Of a stretch of 64,000 nucleotides of DNA, positions 17,201 through 24,244 are shown one piece after another; the stretch's first letter is position 1; each line of letters opens with the position of its first letter. Below the pieces are notes generated by a model. That model was not told where the DNA came from and searched no databases. It was given only the letters and a program-made list of their open reading frames with translations. The position numbers and the translations under genes were made by a program. The stretch comes from Paraplanobispora takensis (GTDB lineage Bacteria > Actinomycetota > Actinomycetes > Streptosporangiales > Streptosporangiaceae), in contig NZ_BOOK01000031.1 of assembly GCF_016863195.1 (NCBI RefSeq), positions 124,001 to 188,000 on the forward strand, read 5' to 3'.

Positions 17201-17708
17201 GGCCTTCGACCCGGCGACGATCAAGGCGGGCGCGACCTCCGCGGTGCGGATCACGACCTCCGCGAGCACCCCGGCGGGCACCTATCCGATCGAGCTCAAG
17301 GCGACCGGCACCGCGGCGTCCCACTCGGTCACCTACACCCTGACGGTCGGCGGGACCGGCGGCGGGCGGACGTTCTCCAACGACACGCCCTTCCCGATCG
17401 ACGACGGCTACCAGGACTCCACCGACATCCCGGTCACCCTCACCGGGTCCCCGAACGCCACGTTCGAGGTCACGGCGGACATCGACCACACCTGCGCCCA
17501 GGACCTGCGGCTGACCCTGGTCCAGCCGAACGGGACACGGCGGGTGCTGAAGTACGAGTCGTACGGCAGCTGCACGCCGTACAACGGTCCGGTGCGGTTC
17601 ACGGTGAGCAACACCGCCCGCCTCGGGAACGGGACCTGGACGCTGGTCGTCGGGGACTACTTCCAGAACGACACCGGCACCTTCAACGGCTGGAAGATCA
17701 CCTTCTAG
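14247..17708 (+). CDS. Secreted double metallopeptidase: M4 thermolysin-like plus M28 aminopeptidase plus P domain, 1153 aa
   Basis: GTG 14247 follows GAAAGGAG by about nine bases. The order is: signal peptide (ending near GTAGAAAP), an FTP/PepSY-like propeptide to about residue 230, an M4 catalytic domain with H348-EFG-H352 and the third ligand E374 in LNESTGD, an Ig-like repeat domain (about 550-640), an M28 Zn-aminopeptidase domain (H738-x-D740 in GAHLDS, then GINDNASG and WWTDEEQGLNGSE), a second Ig-like domain (about 930-1025), and a C-terminal P/Homo-B domain (DHTCAQDLRLTLVQP, WTLVVGDYFQND). Endo- and aminopeptidase would act together on extracellular protein. Most M4 and M28 enzymes are separate polypeptides. 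The strong hairpins after the stop suggest a monocistronic gene. Confidence 0.9.
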   Translation: MKTKVKLGTAAVLAVAVLASPALVGTAGAAAPPSGPTDPVPLSGVRESRDAFVPPGPDDRKRAIATADKTLAAESGTVRKAPEDKFEQVGVVTGTHGVQYVHYRRIYDGLPVYGGDVIVVTDKSGETVQSLSSGQSAPIDVDTTPTVSARTAAATARGELRSVKSAAEPVLVVHAATAEPRLAWEVLVTGRTAEAPSVLHVYVDARTGAVIDKVDDVRAGTGSGHYNGNVTIATSGSGGSYSMTDTTRPGLRCGGQNGSAYTGPDDSWGNGQGTNLETACVDAMYAAQKEWDMLREWLGRSGFNGNGGAFPARVGLNDVNAYWNGSYTNFGHNQANTKQATPIDVVAHEFGHAVFQFSGSGGSGSGNEAGGLNESTGDIMGALTEHYVNAPATYDEPDYLVGEEVNLVGQGPIRNMYNPGALGDPNCYSSSIPNTEVHAAAGPQNHWFYLLAEGTNPPGKPSSTVCSGTATLTGIGIQKAGQIFMGGLNTKTVPWTHAKARVATLNAAKTLFPGSCTEFNATKAAWSAVSVPAQSNEPTCQVQGDDFSVSVSPASGTVDAGGSTTATLSTAVTNGNAQTLTLSATGAPSGTQVSFNPATVTAGQSSTVTIATSSGTPAGTSQIALKATGSTTSKTATFALTVGGGGPGPVEPPDISLAGVKAHLQQFQSIATANGGTRRSTGAGYTASVSYIEQKLTAAGYTVRRQSCTSGCTGGAGPNLIADWPGGDENQVIMAGAHLDSVAAGPGINDNASGSSALLEVALTLAATRPQMAKHVRFGWWTDEEQGLNGSEFYVNSLSSTDRSKIKTYHNYDMVGSTNGGYFINNITTEAARPLKEFYDRLNLQPEENTEGANRSDDASFRNAGIPTSGVAAGASATKTSAQASKWGGTAGRAFDPCYHQACDTTANINDTVLDRASDAAAYGVWKLAVGGGSEQDDFSVSVNPAAGTVQAGGSLTATLSTAVTRGAVQDITLSASGAPSGTTVAFDPATIKAGATSAVRITTSASTPAGTYPIELKATGTAASHSVTYTLTVGGTGGGRTFSNDTPFPIDDGYQDSTDIPVTLTGSPNATFEVTADIDHTCAQDLRLTLVQPNGTRRVLKYESYGSCTPYNGPVRFTVSNTARLGNGTWTLVVGDYFQNDTGTFNGWKITF

Positions 17709-17717
17709 CGGCGCTCC

Positions 17718-17786
17718 CCGGCCGGAGGGCGCAGGGGCCCTCCGGCCGGCGGGTGCGTCCCCGGCCGAGCCCATTCCCGGGGACGC
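17718..17786. terminator. Two strong hairpins between convergent genes
   Basis: The first has perfect 13-bp arms (17718-17730, 17737-17749) around a 6-base loop. The second has perfect 10-bp arms (17755-17764, 17777-17786) around a 12-base loop. They lie between the peptidase stop (17708) and the convergent acetyltransferase stop (17800), so they can end transcription from both sides. Confidence 0.8.
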
Positions 17787-17799
17787 GCCGCCGTACCCC

Positions 17800-18405
17800 T
17801 CAGGCCGTCTCGCGCCCGAGATAGGTGAGGGGACCGGCGTCGGGGACCTCGATCTCGTGGAAGCCGAGCCGGTCGTAGAAGGCGCGGGCGGCGGTGTTGG
17901 CGGTGACCATTCCGAGGTGGACGGCCGCAACGCCCTTGCGGTGCAGCGCGTCCAGGAAGGTCAGCATCAGCTCGCGCCCGTGCCCCCGGCGCTGGTAGGC
18001 GGGGAGCAGGTCGATGTGGAGGTGGGCCGGATAGTCGGCCAGCTCCGGGACGATCATGCGCTCCGGCCGGTACATGAGGTCGATCATGGACTCGCTCGGG
18101 GAGACCGGCGGGCCGTCGGGCGCGGGGAAGCGCTCTCTCATCCGGGGCAGCCACTCCCGGCGGTAGTTCCCGACGAAGGCGGCCGTGTCCGCGGTGCCGA
18201 GGACGTAGCCGACGGCCCGTTCCCCGTCGTCGAGGACGAAGGTCAGATCCGGCTCCAGTTCGGCGTACGGAGCGGCGAAGATGCCGGGCATCAGGTCGAG
18301 ATCGGGATAGATGTGCCGGGAGTCGCCGCCTTCGTGGGCGGTCCGGACGCAGATGTCGTAGAGGTCGGCGCGATCATCGGGGCGGTAGGGCCGGACAGTC
18401 GTCAT
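17800..18405 (-). CDS. GNAT-family N-acetyltransferase, 201 aa
   Basis: The acetyl-CoA-binding region reads LHIDLLPAYQRRGHGRELMLTFL, followed by VHLGMVTANTAARAFYDRLGF, the GNAT motif A and B pattern. The N-terminus TTVRPYRPDDRADLYDIC is usual for the group in which members acetylate small amines or sugars. ATG 18405 is chosen because a -10 element lies seven bases upstream (leaderless); ATG 18414 is an alternative. The promoter contains a CebR/CelR-like LacI-type box, suggesting control by a cello-oligosaccharide-type repressor. Confidence 0.85.
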   Translation of the reverse strand: MTTVRPYRPDDRADLYDICVRTAHEGGDSRHIYPDLDLMPGIFAAPYAELEPDLTFVLDDGERAVGYVLGTADTAAFVGNYRREWLPRMRERFPAPDGPPVSPSESMIDLMYRPERMIVPELADYPAHLHIDLLPAYQRRGHGRELMLTFLDALHRKGVAAVHLGMVTANTAARAFYDRLGFHEIEVPDAGPLTYLGRETA

Positions 18406-18412
18406 GGGAGCC

Positions 18413-18442
18413 ATGATGCTTGCTGTGGGAGCGCTCTCACAA
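18413..18442 (-). promoter_or_regulatory. Promoter with a CebR/CelR-like operator in front of the GNAT gene
   Basis: Read on the minus strand, TTGTGA (18442-18437) and CATCAT (18418-18413) are 18 bp apart, and CATCAT lies seven bases before ATG 18405. The spacer carries TGAGAGCGCTCCCA (18439-18426), which differs in one position from the TGGGAGCGCTCCCA palindrome known for CebR/CelR-type LacI repressors. A repressor here would block RNA polymerase directly. Confidence 0.6.
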
Positions 18443-18489
18443 GATTTTCCGCCGGTGAGTGGGGTCTGACATGAGGGAATCGCCCCTGT

Positions 18490-18502
18490 TACGCTGCACC
18501 GC
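18490..18502 (+). promoter_or_regulatory. -10 element of the second GNAT gene
   Basis: TACGCT at 18490-18495 lies seven bases before ATG 18503, with no ribosome binding site between, giving a leaderless message. Confidence 0.4.
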
Positions 18503-18994
18503 ATGATCGAGGTGGAGCTGCGCGGCTGGCGGCCCGACGACGTGCCCGTCGTGCTGGAGGCCTTCCGCTCGCCCGACATGGCCCAGCAGTCCTCCCACCC
18601 GATCGACACGCCCCGCGCGGCGCTGGAGTGGATGGCGCTGTGGGGGTTCCGGGACGACGCGCAGGCGTTCGCGGTGGTGGCCGGCGGCGAGGTCGTGGGC
18701 AACGTCGCCGTGAGCAACATCGACGCCCACGACACGGGGTGGGTGTCCTACTGGACGTCGCCGCGCGCCAGGGGCAGGGGCGTCGCGGTGGCCGCGGCGA
18801 TCAAGCTGGCCGAGTGGGCGTTCACCGAGCGCGGGCTGTTCCGGCTGGAGCTGGGACACCGCGTCAGCAACGCCGCGTCCTGCGCAGTCGCGACCAGGGC
18901 GGGGTTCGCGATGGAAGGGGTCGAACGGGCCAAGCTGCGTTACGGCGACGTCCGCCACGATGTGGAGCGGCACGCCCGCCTGGCCACCGACTGA
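18503..18994 (+). CDS. GNAT N-acetyltransferase of the RimJ/RimL type, 163 aa
   Basis: The opening VELRGWRPDDVPVVLEAFRS, the central GEVVGNVAVSNIDAHDTGWV with YWTSPRARGRGVAVAAAIKL, and the closing LGHRVSNAASCAVATRAGF follow the RimJ/RimL acetyltransferase pattern, including the R/Q-x-x-G-x-G/A-type acetyl-CoA loop. The family acetylates ribosomal protein termini, amino acids or antibiotics; the substrate here is unknown. It is divergent from the other GNAT gene with 97 bp between the starts. Confidence 0.85.
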   Translation: MIEVELRGWRPDDVPVVLEAFRSPDMAQQSSHPIDTPRAALEWMALWGFRDDAQAFAVVAGGEVVGNVAVSNIDAHDTGWVSYWTSPRARGRGVAVAAAIKLAEWAFTERGLFRLELGHRVSNAASCAVATRAGFAMEGVERAKLRYGDVRHDVERHARLATD

Positions 18995-19034
18995 CACGCC
19001 GTACGGCGCACCGGGGGAGCCCCGGCGACGGGGA

Positions 19035-19391
19035 CTACAGGGCCCTGAGGCCGGACAGTACGTCGCGCAGGAGGTTCTCGCGGGGCGCGGCGATGGTGGT
19101 GGGAGGGGTGTGGACGGTCAGCAGCCCGGCGTTGCGCAGATCGCCGAGGAGGACCCGGACCACCCCGACGGGCAGCCCGGTCCGGGAGGCCGCCTCGGCC
19201 ACCGTGATCGGCCGGCGGCAGGCGCCCAGCAGGCGCAGGTGTTCCGGGGGCAGGTCGGGAGGGGCCGGTCTGATCGCCGCCACCGTGGCGATCAGGTCGA
19301 ACCCCTCACCGGCCGGACGGGTCCGGCCCCGGGTCACCGTGTAGGGACGGATGATCGGTCCGGGATCCGGGTCGGGCCATCGGTCCGTCAT
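19035..19391 (-). CDS. DUF742 protein (conservon CvnC-like), 118 aa
   Basis: The sequence is a typical DUF742 protein: IIRPYTVTRGRTRP at the start, LPPEHLRLLGACRRPITVAE, then GLPVGVVRVLLGDLRNAGLL, a winged-helix-like segment. In actinomycete conservons (cvnABCD), DUF742 proteins pair with a sensor kinase, a roadblock protein and a Ras-like GTPase. Here the start overlaps the kinase stop by four bases, but no roadblock or GTPase gene is adjacent. Confidence 0.9.
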   Translation of the reverse strand: MTDRWPDPDPGPIIRPYTVTRGRTRPAGEGFDLIATVAAIRPAPPDLPPEHLRLLGACRRPITVAEAASRTGLPVGVVRVLLGDLRNAGLLTVHTPPTTIAAPRENLLRDVLSGLRAL

Positions 19392-21733
19392 CGGTCGTCA
19401 TCCTCCTCGGCTCTGCGCCACCCCGCGCGGAAGGACGTCAGGACGGTGCTCGGGGTGACGGTCTCGGTCTCCGGCGCGGGCCGTACCCGCCGGGGCAGGC
19501 CGTTGCCGGGGACGGTCTGGCCCGTCTGCTCGGGCACGGCCGTCTGTTCGGGTGTGACCTGGGAGGTCTGCTCGGAGGCGTTCCAGGAGGCCTGCTCGGA
19601 CACGGTCCGGGAGGTCTGCTCGGAGGTGCCCCAGGAGGTCTGCTCGGGAGTGCTCCAGAGGGACGGCTCGGACGACAGCGCGTCCCACGGCGCCGGGCCG
19701 GACGAGGCGGACCAGGCCGGCTGCCCGGACGCCGTCCGGGACGCCGGGGCGTGCTGGGGCGCAGCCTGCCGGACGCGCTTGGGCAGCCCGCTGTCGGTGG
19801 TGGGGATCCGCTCCACCTCGACCGAGTAGGGGGAGGCGGAGGGCAGTTCCGGCCTCTCGGCGACCAGTTCGGCGGGGATGAGCACGATCGCGGTGGTCCC
19901 GCCGTACGGCGACGGCCGCAGCGAGACGCGGATGCCGTGACGGGCGGCGAGCCTGCCGACCACGAACAGGCCGAGCCGGTCGCTGTCGGCCAGGTCGAAC
20001 TCCGGCGGGTCGGCCAGCCGCTCGTTGATGTGGGCCAGCTCGGCGGGGGTCATGCCGAGACCGCGGTCCTCGACCTCGATGGCGTAGCCCCTGGCCACCG
20101 TCTCGCCGTGCACGCGCACCGTCGTGTTGGGCGGGGAGAAGATCGTGGCGTTCTCCACCAGCTCGGCGATCAGGTGGATCACGTCGGTGACGACCGTGCC
20201 GACGAGCGACGGGCCGCTCGGCACGGTGATCGTGACGCGGCGGTAGTCCTCGACCTCCTCGACGGCGGCGCGCATCACGTCGTAGATCTCCACCGGTACC
20301 CGCCAGCCGCGGGCGGGCACCGACCCGGACAGGATGATCAGGCCCTCGGAGTGCCGGCGCATGCGGGTGGTCAGGTGGTCCAGGGCGAACAGGCCGTCGA
20401 GGGACTCGGGGTCGACGGCGCGCCGCTCCATCGTCTCCAGCATGGTCAGCTGCCGGTGCAGGAGCGACTGGCTGCGCCGGGCCAGGCTCACGAAGACCTT
20501 GTTGACGCCCTTGCGCAGCTCGGCCTGGCCGACGGCCGCCTCGACCGCCGTGCGCTGGACCGAGGCGAACGCCTCGCCGACGCTCACGACCTCGGCGGTG
20601 GTGCCCTGGTGCAACTCGGGGGTGGCGGACTCGGCCTCGGTGCAGACGTCCTCGCCCCTGCGCAGCCGGGCGACCACGTCGGGCAGGCGCCGGTCGGCGA
20701 GGTCGAGGGCGGCCCGCTGCAGGCTCACCAGCTCGGCGCCGATCCGGCGGCCGAACCGCACCGAGATGAAGATCGACGCCACGACCGCGATCAGGCCGAC
20801 CCCGCCGACGATGCCGACGCGCAGCAGGATCGAGGTGGCCAGCGGCGCGGAGCGGTCGCTGTTGCGGCGGCTGACCTCGCCGCCGAACCGGTCGAAGGTG
20901 TCCGACAGCGCGGTGGCGGCCGTCGCCCAGGAGGAGTCGGGGCGCGAGGCCGTGGCGAACGTCCGCTCGATCTGCTCGAACGTCCGGTAGGGGGCGCTGG
21001 CCGAGAGGTTCACATAGGGGGCGCGCAGCTCCTCGTCGAGCTGGTTGAAGCCCAGGGAGTAGAGGAGCTTGCGGCCGGCGGCCAGCTCGGCGAAGGCCGC
21101 GCGGTCCCGGTCGTCGAGGGACTTGGCGGCCACGACTCCGGAGATCAGCGCGGCCTGCCGGCTCAGCAGCTCGCGGCTGCGCCCCATCACGACGATGGCC
21201 CGGGTCTGGTCGACGAGCTCGGGATCCTGGGTGATGTACATCTTCTCGAAGGAGTCGAAGATCGCCCAGACGATCGAGGAGTAGGCGTCGAGGGTCTGCT
21301 GCCGGGTGGCGGAGCGCGAGTCGACCCCGGTGCGGATCGTGGTGAGCTGGTCCAGCTCGGAGGTGAGATGGGCCACCCGCTCCTGCAGCGCCTCGCTCAT
21401 GTCACCGCGGTACTCCTCGGCCATCTGCCGCAGCTGCTCGCGTGAGGCGTTGGTCCGGGCCCGCTGGGTGTCGAGCGCGGAGCGCGCGGAGGTGTCGCCG
21501 CCGAGCAGGCTCAGGGAGAGCAGCCGTTCGTGCTGAAGGGCGGTGGTCAGCGTCCGGGTCGGCACGACCACGCTCTCGTAGAGCGCCCCGGCCCTGAGCA
21601 GGTCCGCCCCGCCCTGCAGCGTGGACGTGGCCGCGAACCCCCAGATCGCTACCAGCGAGACGAGTGGCACCAGCAGAAGGGTGAATATCTTCGTCTTGAT
21701 CGAGTATTTTCGGCCACCCATAATGCCTCGCAT
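19388..21733 (-). CDS. NIT-domain sensor histidine kinase (conservon CvnA-like), 781 aa
   Basis: A first membrane helix (IFTLLLVPLVSLVAIWGFA) is followed by an extracellular NIT-type sensing domain (about 55-290), a second helix (VGIVGGVGLIAVVASIFISV), a HAMP-like linker and a HATPase domain with N, G1 and G2 motifs (LIAELVENATIFSPPNT, EVEDRGLGMT, GLFVVGRLAARHGI). The usual phospho-accepting His region is weak, as in other conservon kinases. The last 120 residues are low complexity with repeated EQTS blocks. ATG 21733 is used; ATG 21721 is equally possible. Confidence 0.9.
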   Translation of the reverse strand: MRGIMGGRKYSIKTKIFTLLLVPLVSLVAIWGFAATSTLQGGADLLRAGALYESVVVPTRTLTTALQHERLLSLSLLGGDTSARSALDTQRARTNASREQLRQMAEEYRGDMSEALQERVAHLTSELDQLTTIRTGVDSRSATRQQTLDAYSSIVWAIFDSFEKMYITQDPELVDQTRAIVVMGRSRELLSRQAALISGVVAAKSLDDRDRAAFAELAAGRKLLYSLGFNQLDEELRAPYVNLSASAPYRTFEQIERTFATASRPDSSWATAATALSDTFDRFGGEVSRRNSDRSAPLATSILLRVGIVGGVGLIAVVASIFISVRFGRRIGAELVSLQRAALDLADRRLPDVVARLRRGEDVCTEAESATPELHQGTTAEVVSVGEAFASVQRTAVEAAVGQAELRKGVNKVFVSLARRSQSLLHRQLTMLETMERRAVDPESLDGLFALDHLTTRMRRHSEGLIILSGSVPARGWRVPVEIYDVMRAAVEEVEDYRRVTITVPSGPSLVGTVVTDVIHLIAELVENATIFSPPNTTVRVHGETVARGYAIEVEDRGLGMTPAELAHINERLADPPEFDLADSDRLGLFVVGRLAARHGIRVSLRPSPYGGTTAIVLIPAELVAERPELPSASPYSVEVERIPTTDSGLPKRVRQAAPQHAPASRTASGQPAWSASSGPAPWDALSSEPSLWSTPEQTSWGTSEQTSRTVSEQASWNASEQTSQVTPEQTAVPEQTGQTVPGNGLPRRVRPAPETETVTPSTVLTSFRAGWRRAEEDDDR
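19515..19680. repeat. Low-complexity repeat in the kinase tail
   Basis: GTCTGCTCGG or close variants recur about six times at 20-30 bp intervals and encode repeated EQTS/EQAS-type blocks. It is likely to vary in length between strains. Confidence 0.7.
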
Positions 21734-21898
21734 TACGTGTATGCGCGGTTAACAGTGGCGAAACCCTAGCAATCTCCACGACCTACGGCCAGAGACATAC
21801 AGGCCTAACCACAAGAAAGCATTTGTCTCTCTCTGGGTGACACGGAACCCGGAGGCCGCCGGGCACGTCTGTAGATGACAAGAGGGGGAGGCACGCCC

Positions 21899-22240
21899 AT
21901 GACGAGGGTTGCGGAACTGATCGAGGCCGAGCTGGCCCGCACGGTGGAAGCGGTGCTCGCCGAGGGCGGCGAGCTGGAGCGTGCGGGGGCGGTGCAGCTG
22001 GTCAGGTTCGGGCCCGCGTTCATCACCGCCGAGGTGGGCGACGGCAGCGAGCGCGTGGAGCTCCAGGTCGCCGACGGAGCCCTGAAGTGGTACTGCACCT
22101 GTGCCGAGGGCAGGCGGGGCGCGTTCTGCCTCCACTGCGTCGCGACGGCTCAGTCGGTCAAGAGGAGGACGGACAAGAACGCCTCCTGCGGCGTCCCGTC
22201 GGAGACGGCGTCCGACAGCACGGTCCGGATCGCGTCGTAG
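21899..22240 (+). CDS. Small SWIM-type zinc-finger-like protein, 113 aa
   Basis: A short N-terminal helix (TRVAELIEAELARTVEAVLA) precedes a compact beta segment and the motif WYCTCAEGRRGAFCLHCVA, which matches the CxC...CxH pattern of SWIM zinc fingers found in DNA- or protein-binding proteins. ATG 21899 follows GAGGGGGAGG at good distance. The last 30 residues (from about 22150) are antisense to the end of the barstar gene, so the tail may have no independent function, or the real product may be read with that tail. Confidence 0.7.
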   Translation: MTRVAELIEAELARTVEAVLAEGGELERAGAVQLVRFGPAFITAEVGDGSERVELQVADGALKWYCTCAEGRRGAFCLHCVATAQSVKRRTDKNASCGVPSETASDSTVRIAS

Positions 22241-22527
22241 GCCGGCCGGTCGGCGCCGCTCAGCACCGACGGCTCCGACCAGACCAGCACGTGCTCTCCC
22301 GGCGGCAGCCATGACAGGTCGGTCAGGCAGTCGTACAACGCGTCGAGGTTGTGCCCGAAGCGCTCGGGGAACGACAGCGCCTCGGCGATCGCGGTCATCG
22401 CCTCGGCGGAGGTGGTGACCGCCGTACCGTCCACCCGGTGCGGTGTGACGGCGCGCAGCATCTCCTCGTAGGCCGTCAGCGGGCCCCGCTCGAACATTCC
22501 CCTGGACAGCACCGGCCACCCCCGCAT
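22150..22527 (-). CDS. Barstar-family protein, 125 aa
   Basis: The barstar pattern is clear: MTAIAEALSFPERFGHNLDALYDCLTDLSW, then PPGEHVLVWSEPSVLSGADR, ending FLSVLLL. Barstar proteins inhibit ribonucleases of the barnase class; actinomycete members are often orphans. No barnase-type gene is nearby. ATG 22527 is used, with AGGAGGA about 15 bases upstream, while an internal ATG (MFERGPL) is an alternative. The 3' end overlaps the convergent SWIM gene by 91 bp. Confidence 0.85.
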   Translation of the reverse strand: MRGWPVLSRGMFERGPLTAYEEMLRAVTPHRVDGTAVTTSAEAMTAIAEALSFPERFGHNLDALYDCLTDLSWLPPGEHVLVWSEPSVLSGADRPAYDAIRTVLSDAVSDGTPQEAFLSVLLLTD

Positions 22528-22614
22528 GGCTTCTGACGTTTCCTCCTGCCTACCCCCGGTGTGGCCAAAAGAAACGGAAGAATCGGACATTAGGGGAGAG
22601 AGGACGATTAAGCG

Positions 22615-22650
22615 CTGGACATTATTGTCTAGTTGTCTGACAATCGCACT
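22615..22650 (+). promoter_or_regulatory. Operator/promoter of the EamA-GntR unit
   Basis: TTGTC-T-GACAA (22633-22643) is a perfect palindrome nested in a wider dyad, ATTGTC (22624-22629) and GACAAT (22639-22644). GACAAT is also a -10 element six bases before GTG 22651, with CTGGAC at 22615-22620 as a -35. A repressor on the palindrome would cover the -10. The downstream GntR protein is the obvious candidate. Confidence 0.65.
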
Positions 22651-23565
22651 GTGTCCTCCACTGTGACCGCGAAAACCGGGACCGCGGAACCCGCGACCAC
22701 GCAAGCCGCGCCCGCCAGGAAACTCGCCGTCGTCGGGGCCGCCGTGCTGTGGGGTACGGCGGGCACCGCCGGACTGCTCGTCGGCGGCGTCGACCCCGTC
22801 TCCCTCGCCGCCGCCCGCCTGGTGATCGGCGGGCTGGTGCTCGCCGTCGCCGCCGGCGCGGCCATGCGGGCGCTGCCCCGCAAGGGGCTGCTCGCCGCGG
22901 CCGCCGCAGGGGTGGCCGCCTACCAGCTGTGCTACTTCGCCGCCGTCAGCAGGACCGGGGTGGCCATCGGGACCGTGGTCGCCATCGGCAGCGGCCCGGT
23001 GTTCACCGGGCTGCTCTCCTGGCTGGCGGACAGGGTGGTGCCCACCCGGCGCTGGGCCGGGGCGACCGCCGCGGCGATCATCGGCTGCGCCGTCCTCACC
23101 GGCGGGGGAGGCGAAGCCCGCGCGGACGGGATCCTGCTCGCGCTCCTCGGCGGCCTGATCTACGCCTTCTACGCGGTGAGCGCCGCCCGGGTGATCGGCG
23201 CCGGAGCCTCCTCCGACGCGGTCATGGGCGCGATGTTCGGCGGGGCGGCGCTGCTGATGCTCCCGGTCCTGCTCGGCACGGACCTCGGCTGGCTCGCCGA
23301 GCCGCGCGGCCTGCTGACCGCGCTCTATCTCGGCGGCGCCACCACGGCGCTGGCCTACCTGCTGTACGGCAGGGGCCTGCGCACCACCCCGGTGGCGACC
23401 GCCGCGACCCTCGCCCTCGCCGAGCCCGCCGTCGCCGCCCTGCTCGGCGTCGTCGTCCTGGGCGAGCAGCTGACCGCGATCTCGGCCGCCGGGTTGCTGC
23501 TGCTGGGCGCGAGCCTGGTGGCGGTCGCACTCCCCGAGCGGAAAGCGGCACAATCACTCCTGTGA
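22651..23565 (+). CDS. EamA/DMT-superfamily transporter, 304 aa
   Basis: About ten hydrophobic helices form two EamA repeats. The first begins LAVVGAAVLWGTAGTAGLLV and the second begins LLALLGGLIYAFYAVSAARV; each has the GT/AxY-type packing of metabolite exporters. Members export amino acids, purines or other metabolites. GTG 22651 suits a leaderless message; a TTG at 22633 would place the operator inside the gene. The stop overlaps the GTG of the GntR gene, so the two are translated together. Confidence 0.9.
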   Translation: MSSTVTAKTGTAEPATTQAAPARKLAVVGAAVLWGTAGTAGLLVGGVDPVSLAAARLVIGGLVLAVAAGAAMRALPRKGLLAAAAAGVAAYQLCYFAAVSRTGVAIGTVVAIGSGPVFTGLLSWLADRVVPTRRWAGATAAAIIGCAVLTGGGGEARADGILLALLGGLIYAFYAVSAARVIGAGASSDAVMGAMFGGAALLMLPVLLGTDLGWLAEPRGLLTALYLGGATTALAYLLYGRGLRTTPVATAATLALAEPAVAALLGVVVLGEQLTAISAAGLLLLGASLVAVALPERKAAQSLL

Positions 23566-24185
23566 CGCTCCCGCTCCGTCCCGTATCCGCGGTCGCCGCC
23601 CTGGCCGACGCACTCCGCCGCCGGGTGCTGTCCGGCGAGATCGAGCCCGGCACGGCGCTGCCGGAGCAGGAGCTGTCGGCGGCCTACGGCGTGGCCCGCC
23701 CCACCGTCCGCGAGGCGCTGGCGGTCCTGGTCCACGAGGGCCTGCTCCGGCGGGAACGGCACCGCAGCGCCCAGGTGGCCGAGGTGACGGCGGCCGACCT
23801 GGACGACCTGATGTTCGTCCGGCGCCCGCTGGAGGACCTGATGGCCCTCTCCCTGGCCGGGCGGCGGGTGGCCGAGGCCGACGGGGCGCTGGCCCGGATG
23901 GCCGCGCTTCCCGGCGACGCCCCCTGGTCCGACGTGGTCGCCGAGCACATGGCGCTGCACCAGGCGCTGATCGTGGCGGTGGGCAGCCCGCGGCTGGAGC
24001 GCCTGTACTCCGCGCTGGCCGCCGAGACCCGGCTGGGCCTGGTCCGGCTGCGCACGGTCTACGCCGACCGGGACGTGCTGGTCGCCGAGCACCGCGATCT
24101 GCTCGACGCCATCGCCGGCGGACCGTCGCCGGAGGCCCGCCGCGCCGTCGCGGAACATCTGGACCACGGCTGGGGAGAGTCTTGA
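23562..24185 (+). CDS. GntR-family regulator of the FCD/FadR subgroup, 207 aa
   Basis: The winged helix occupies residues 8-75 (ALRRRVLSGEIEPGTALPEQ, YGVARPTVREALAVLVHEGLL). An all-helical FCD domain follows, with the metal/ligand region DDLMFVRRPLEDLM, HMALHQALIVAVGS and EHRDLLDAI. FCD proteins bind carboxylate metabolites. GTG 23562 overlaps the transporter stop by four bases, so it probably represses its own operon through the palindrome at 22633-22643. Confidence 0.9.
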   Translation: MTLPLRPVSAVAALADALRRRVLSGEIEPGTALPEQELSAAYGVARPTVREALAVLVHEGLLRRERHRSAQVAEVTAADLDDLMFVRRPLEDLMALSLAGRRVAEADGALARMAALPGDAPWSDVVAEHMALHQALIVAVGSPRLERLYSALAAETRLGLVRLRTVYADRDVLVAEHRDLLDAIAGGPSPEARRAVAEHLDHGWGES

Positions 24186-24207
24186 CACTCGGACTTCAGC
24201 GGTTCTA

Positions 24208-24244
24208 TTGCACGGGAAGGCCCTAAGTCGTCACAATCGCGGCC
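24208..24244 (+). promoter_or_regulatory. Leaderless promoter of the 24245 gene
   Basis: TTGCAC (24208-24213) and CACAAT (24232-24237) are 18 bp apart, and CACAAT lies seven bases before ATG 24245. The -10 region is nearly identical to that of the VOC gene at 2648. Confidence 0.5.

Noticed and set aside
14304-17930. A 1208-codon open frame on the minus strand opposite the M4-M28 peptidase
   Set aside because: It is the codon-bias shadow of the plus-strand gene: low-complexity R/G/A/D sequence, no domain, and the plus strand has clear catalytic motifs.
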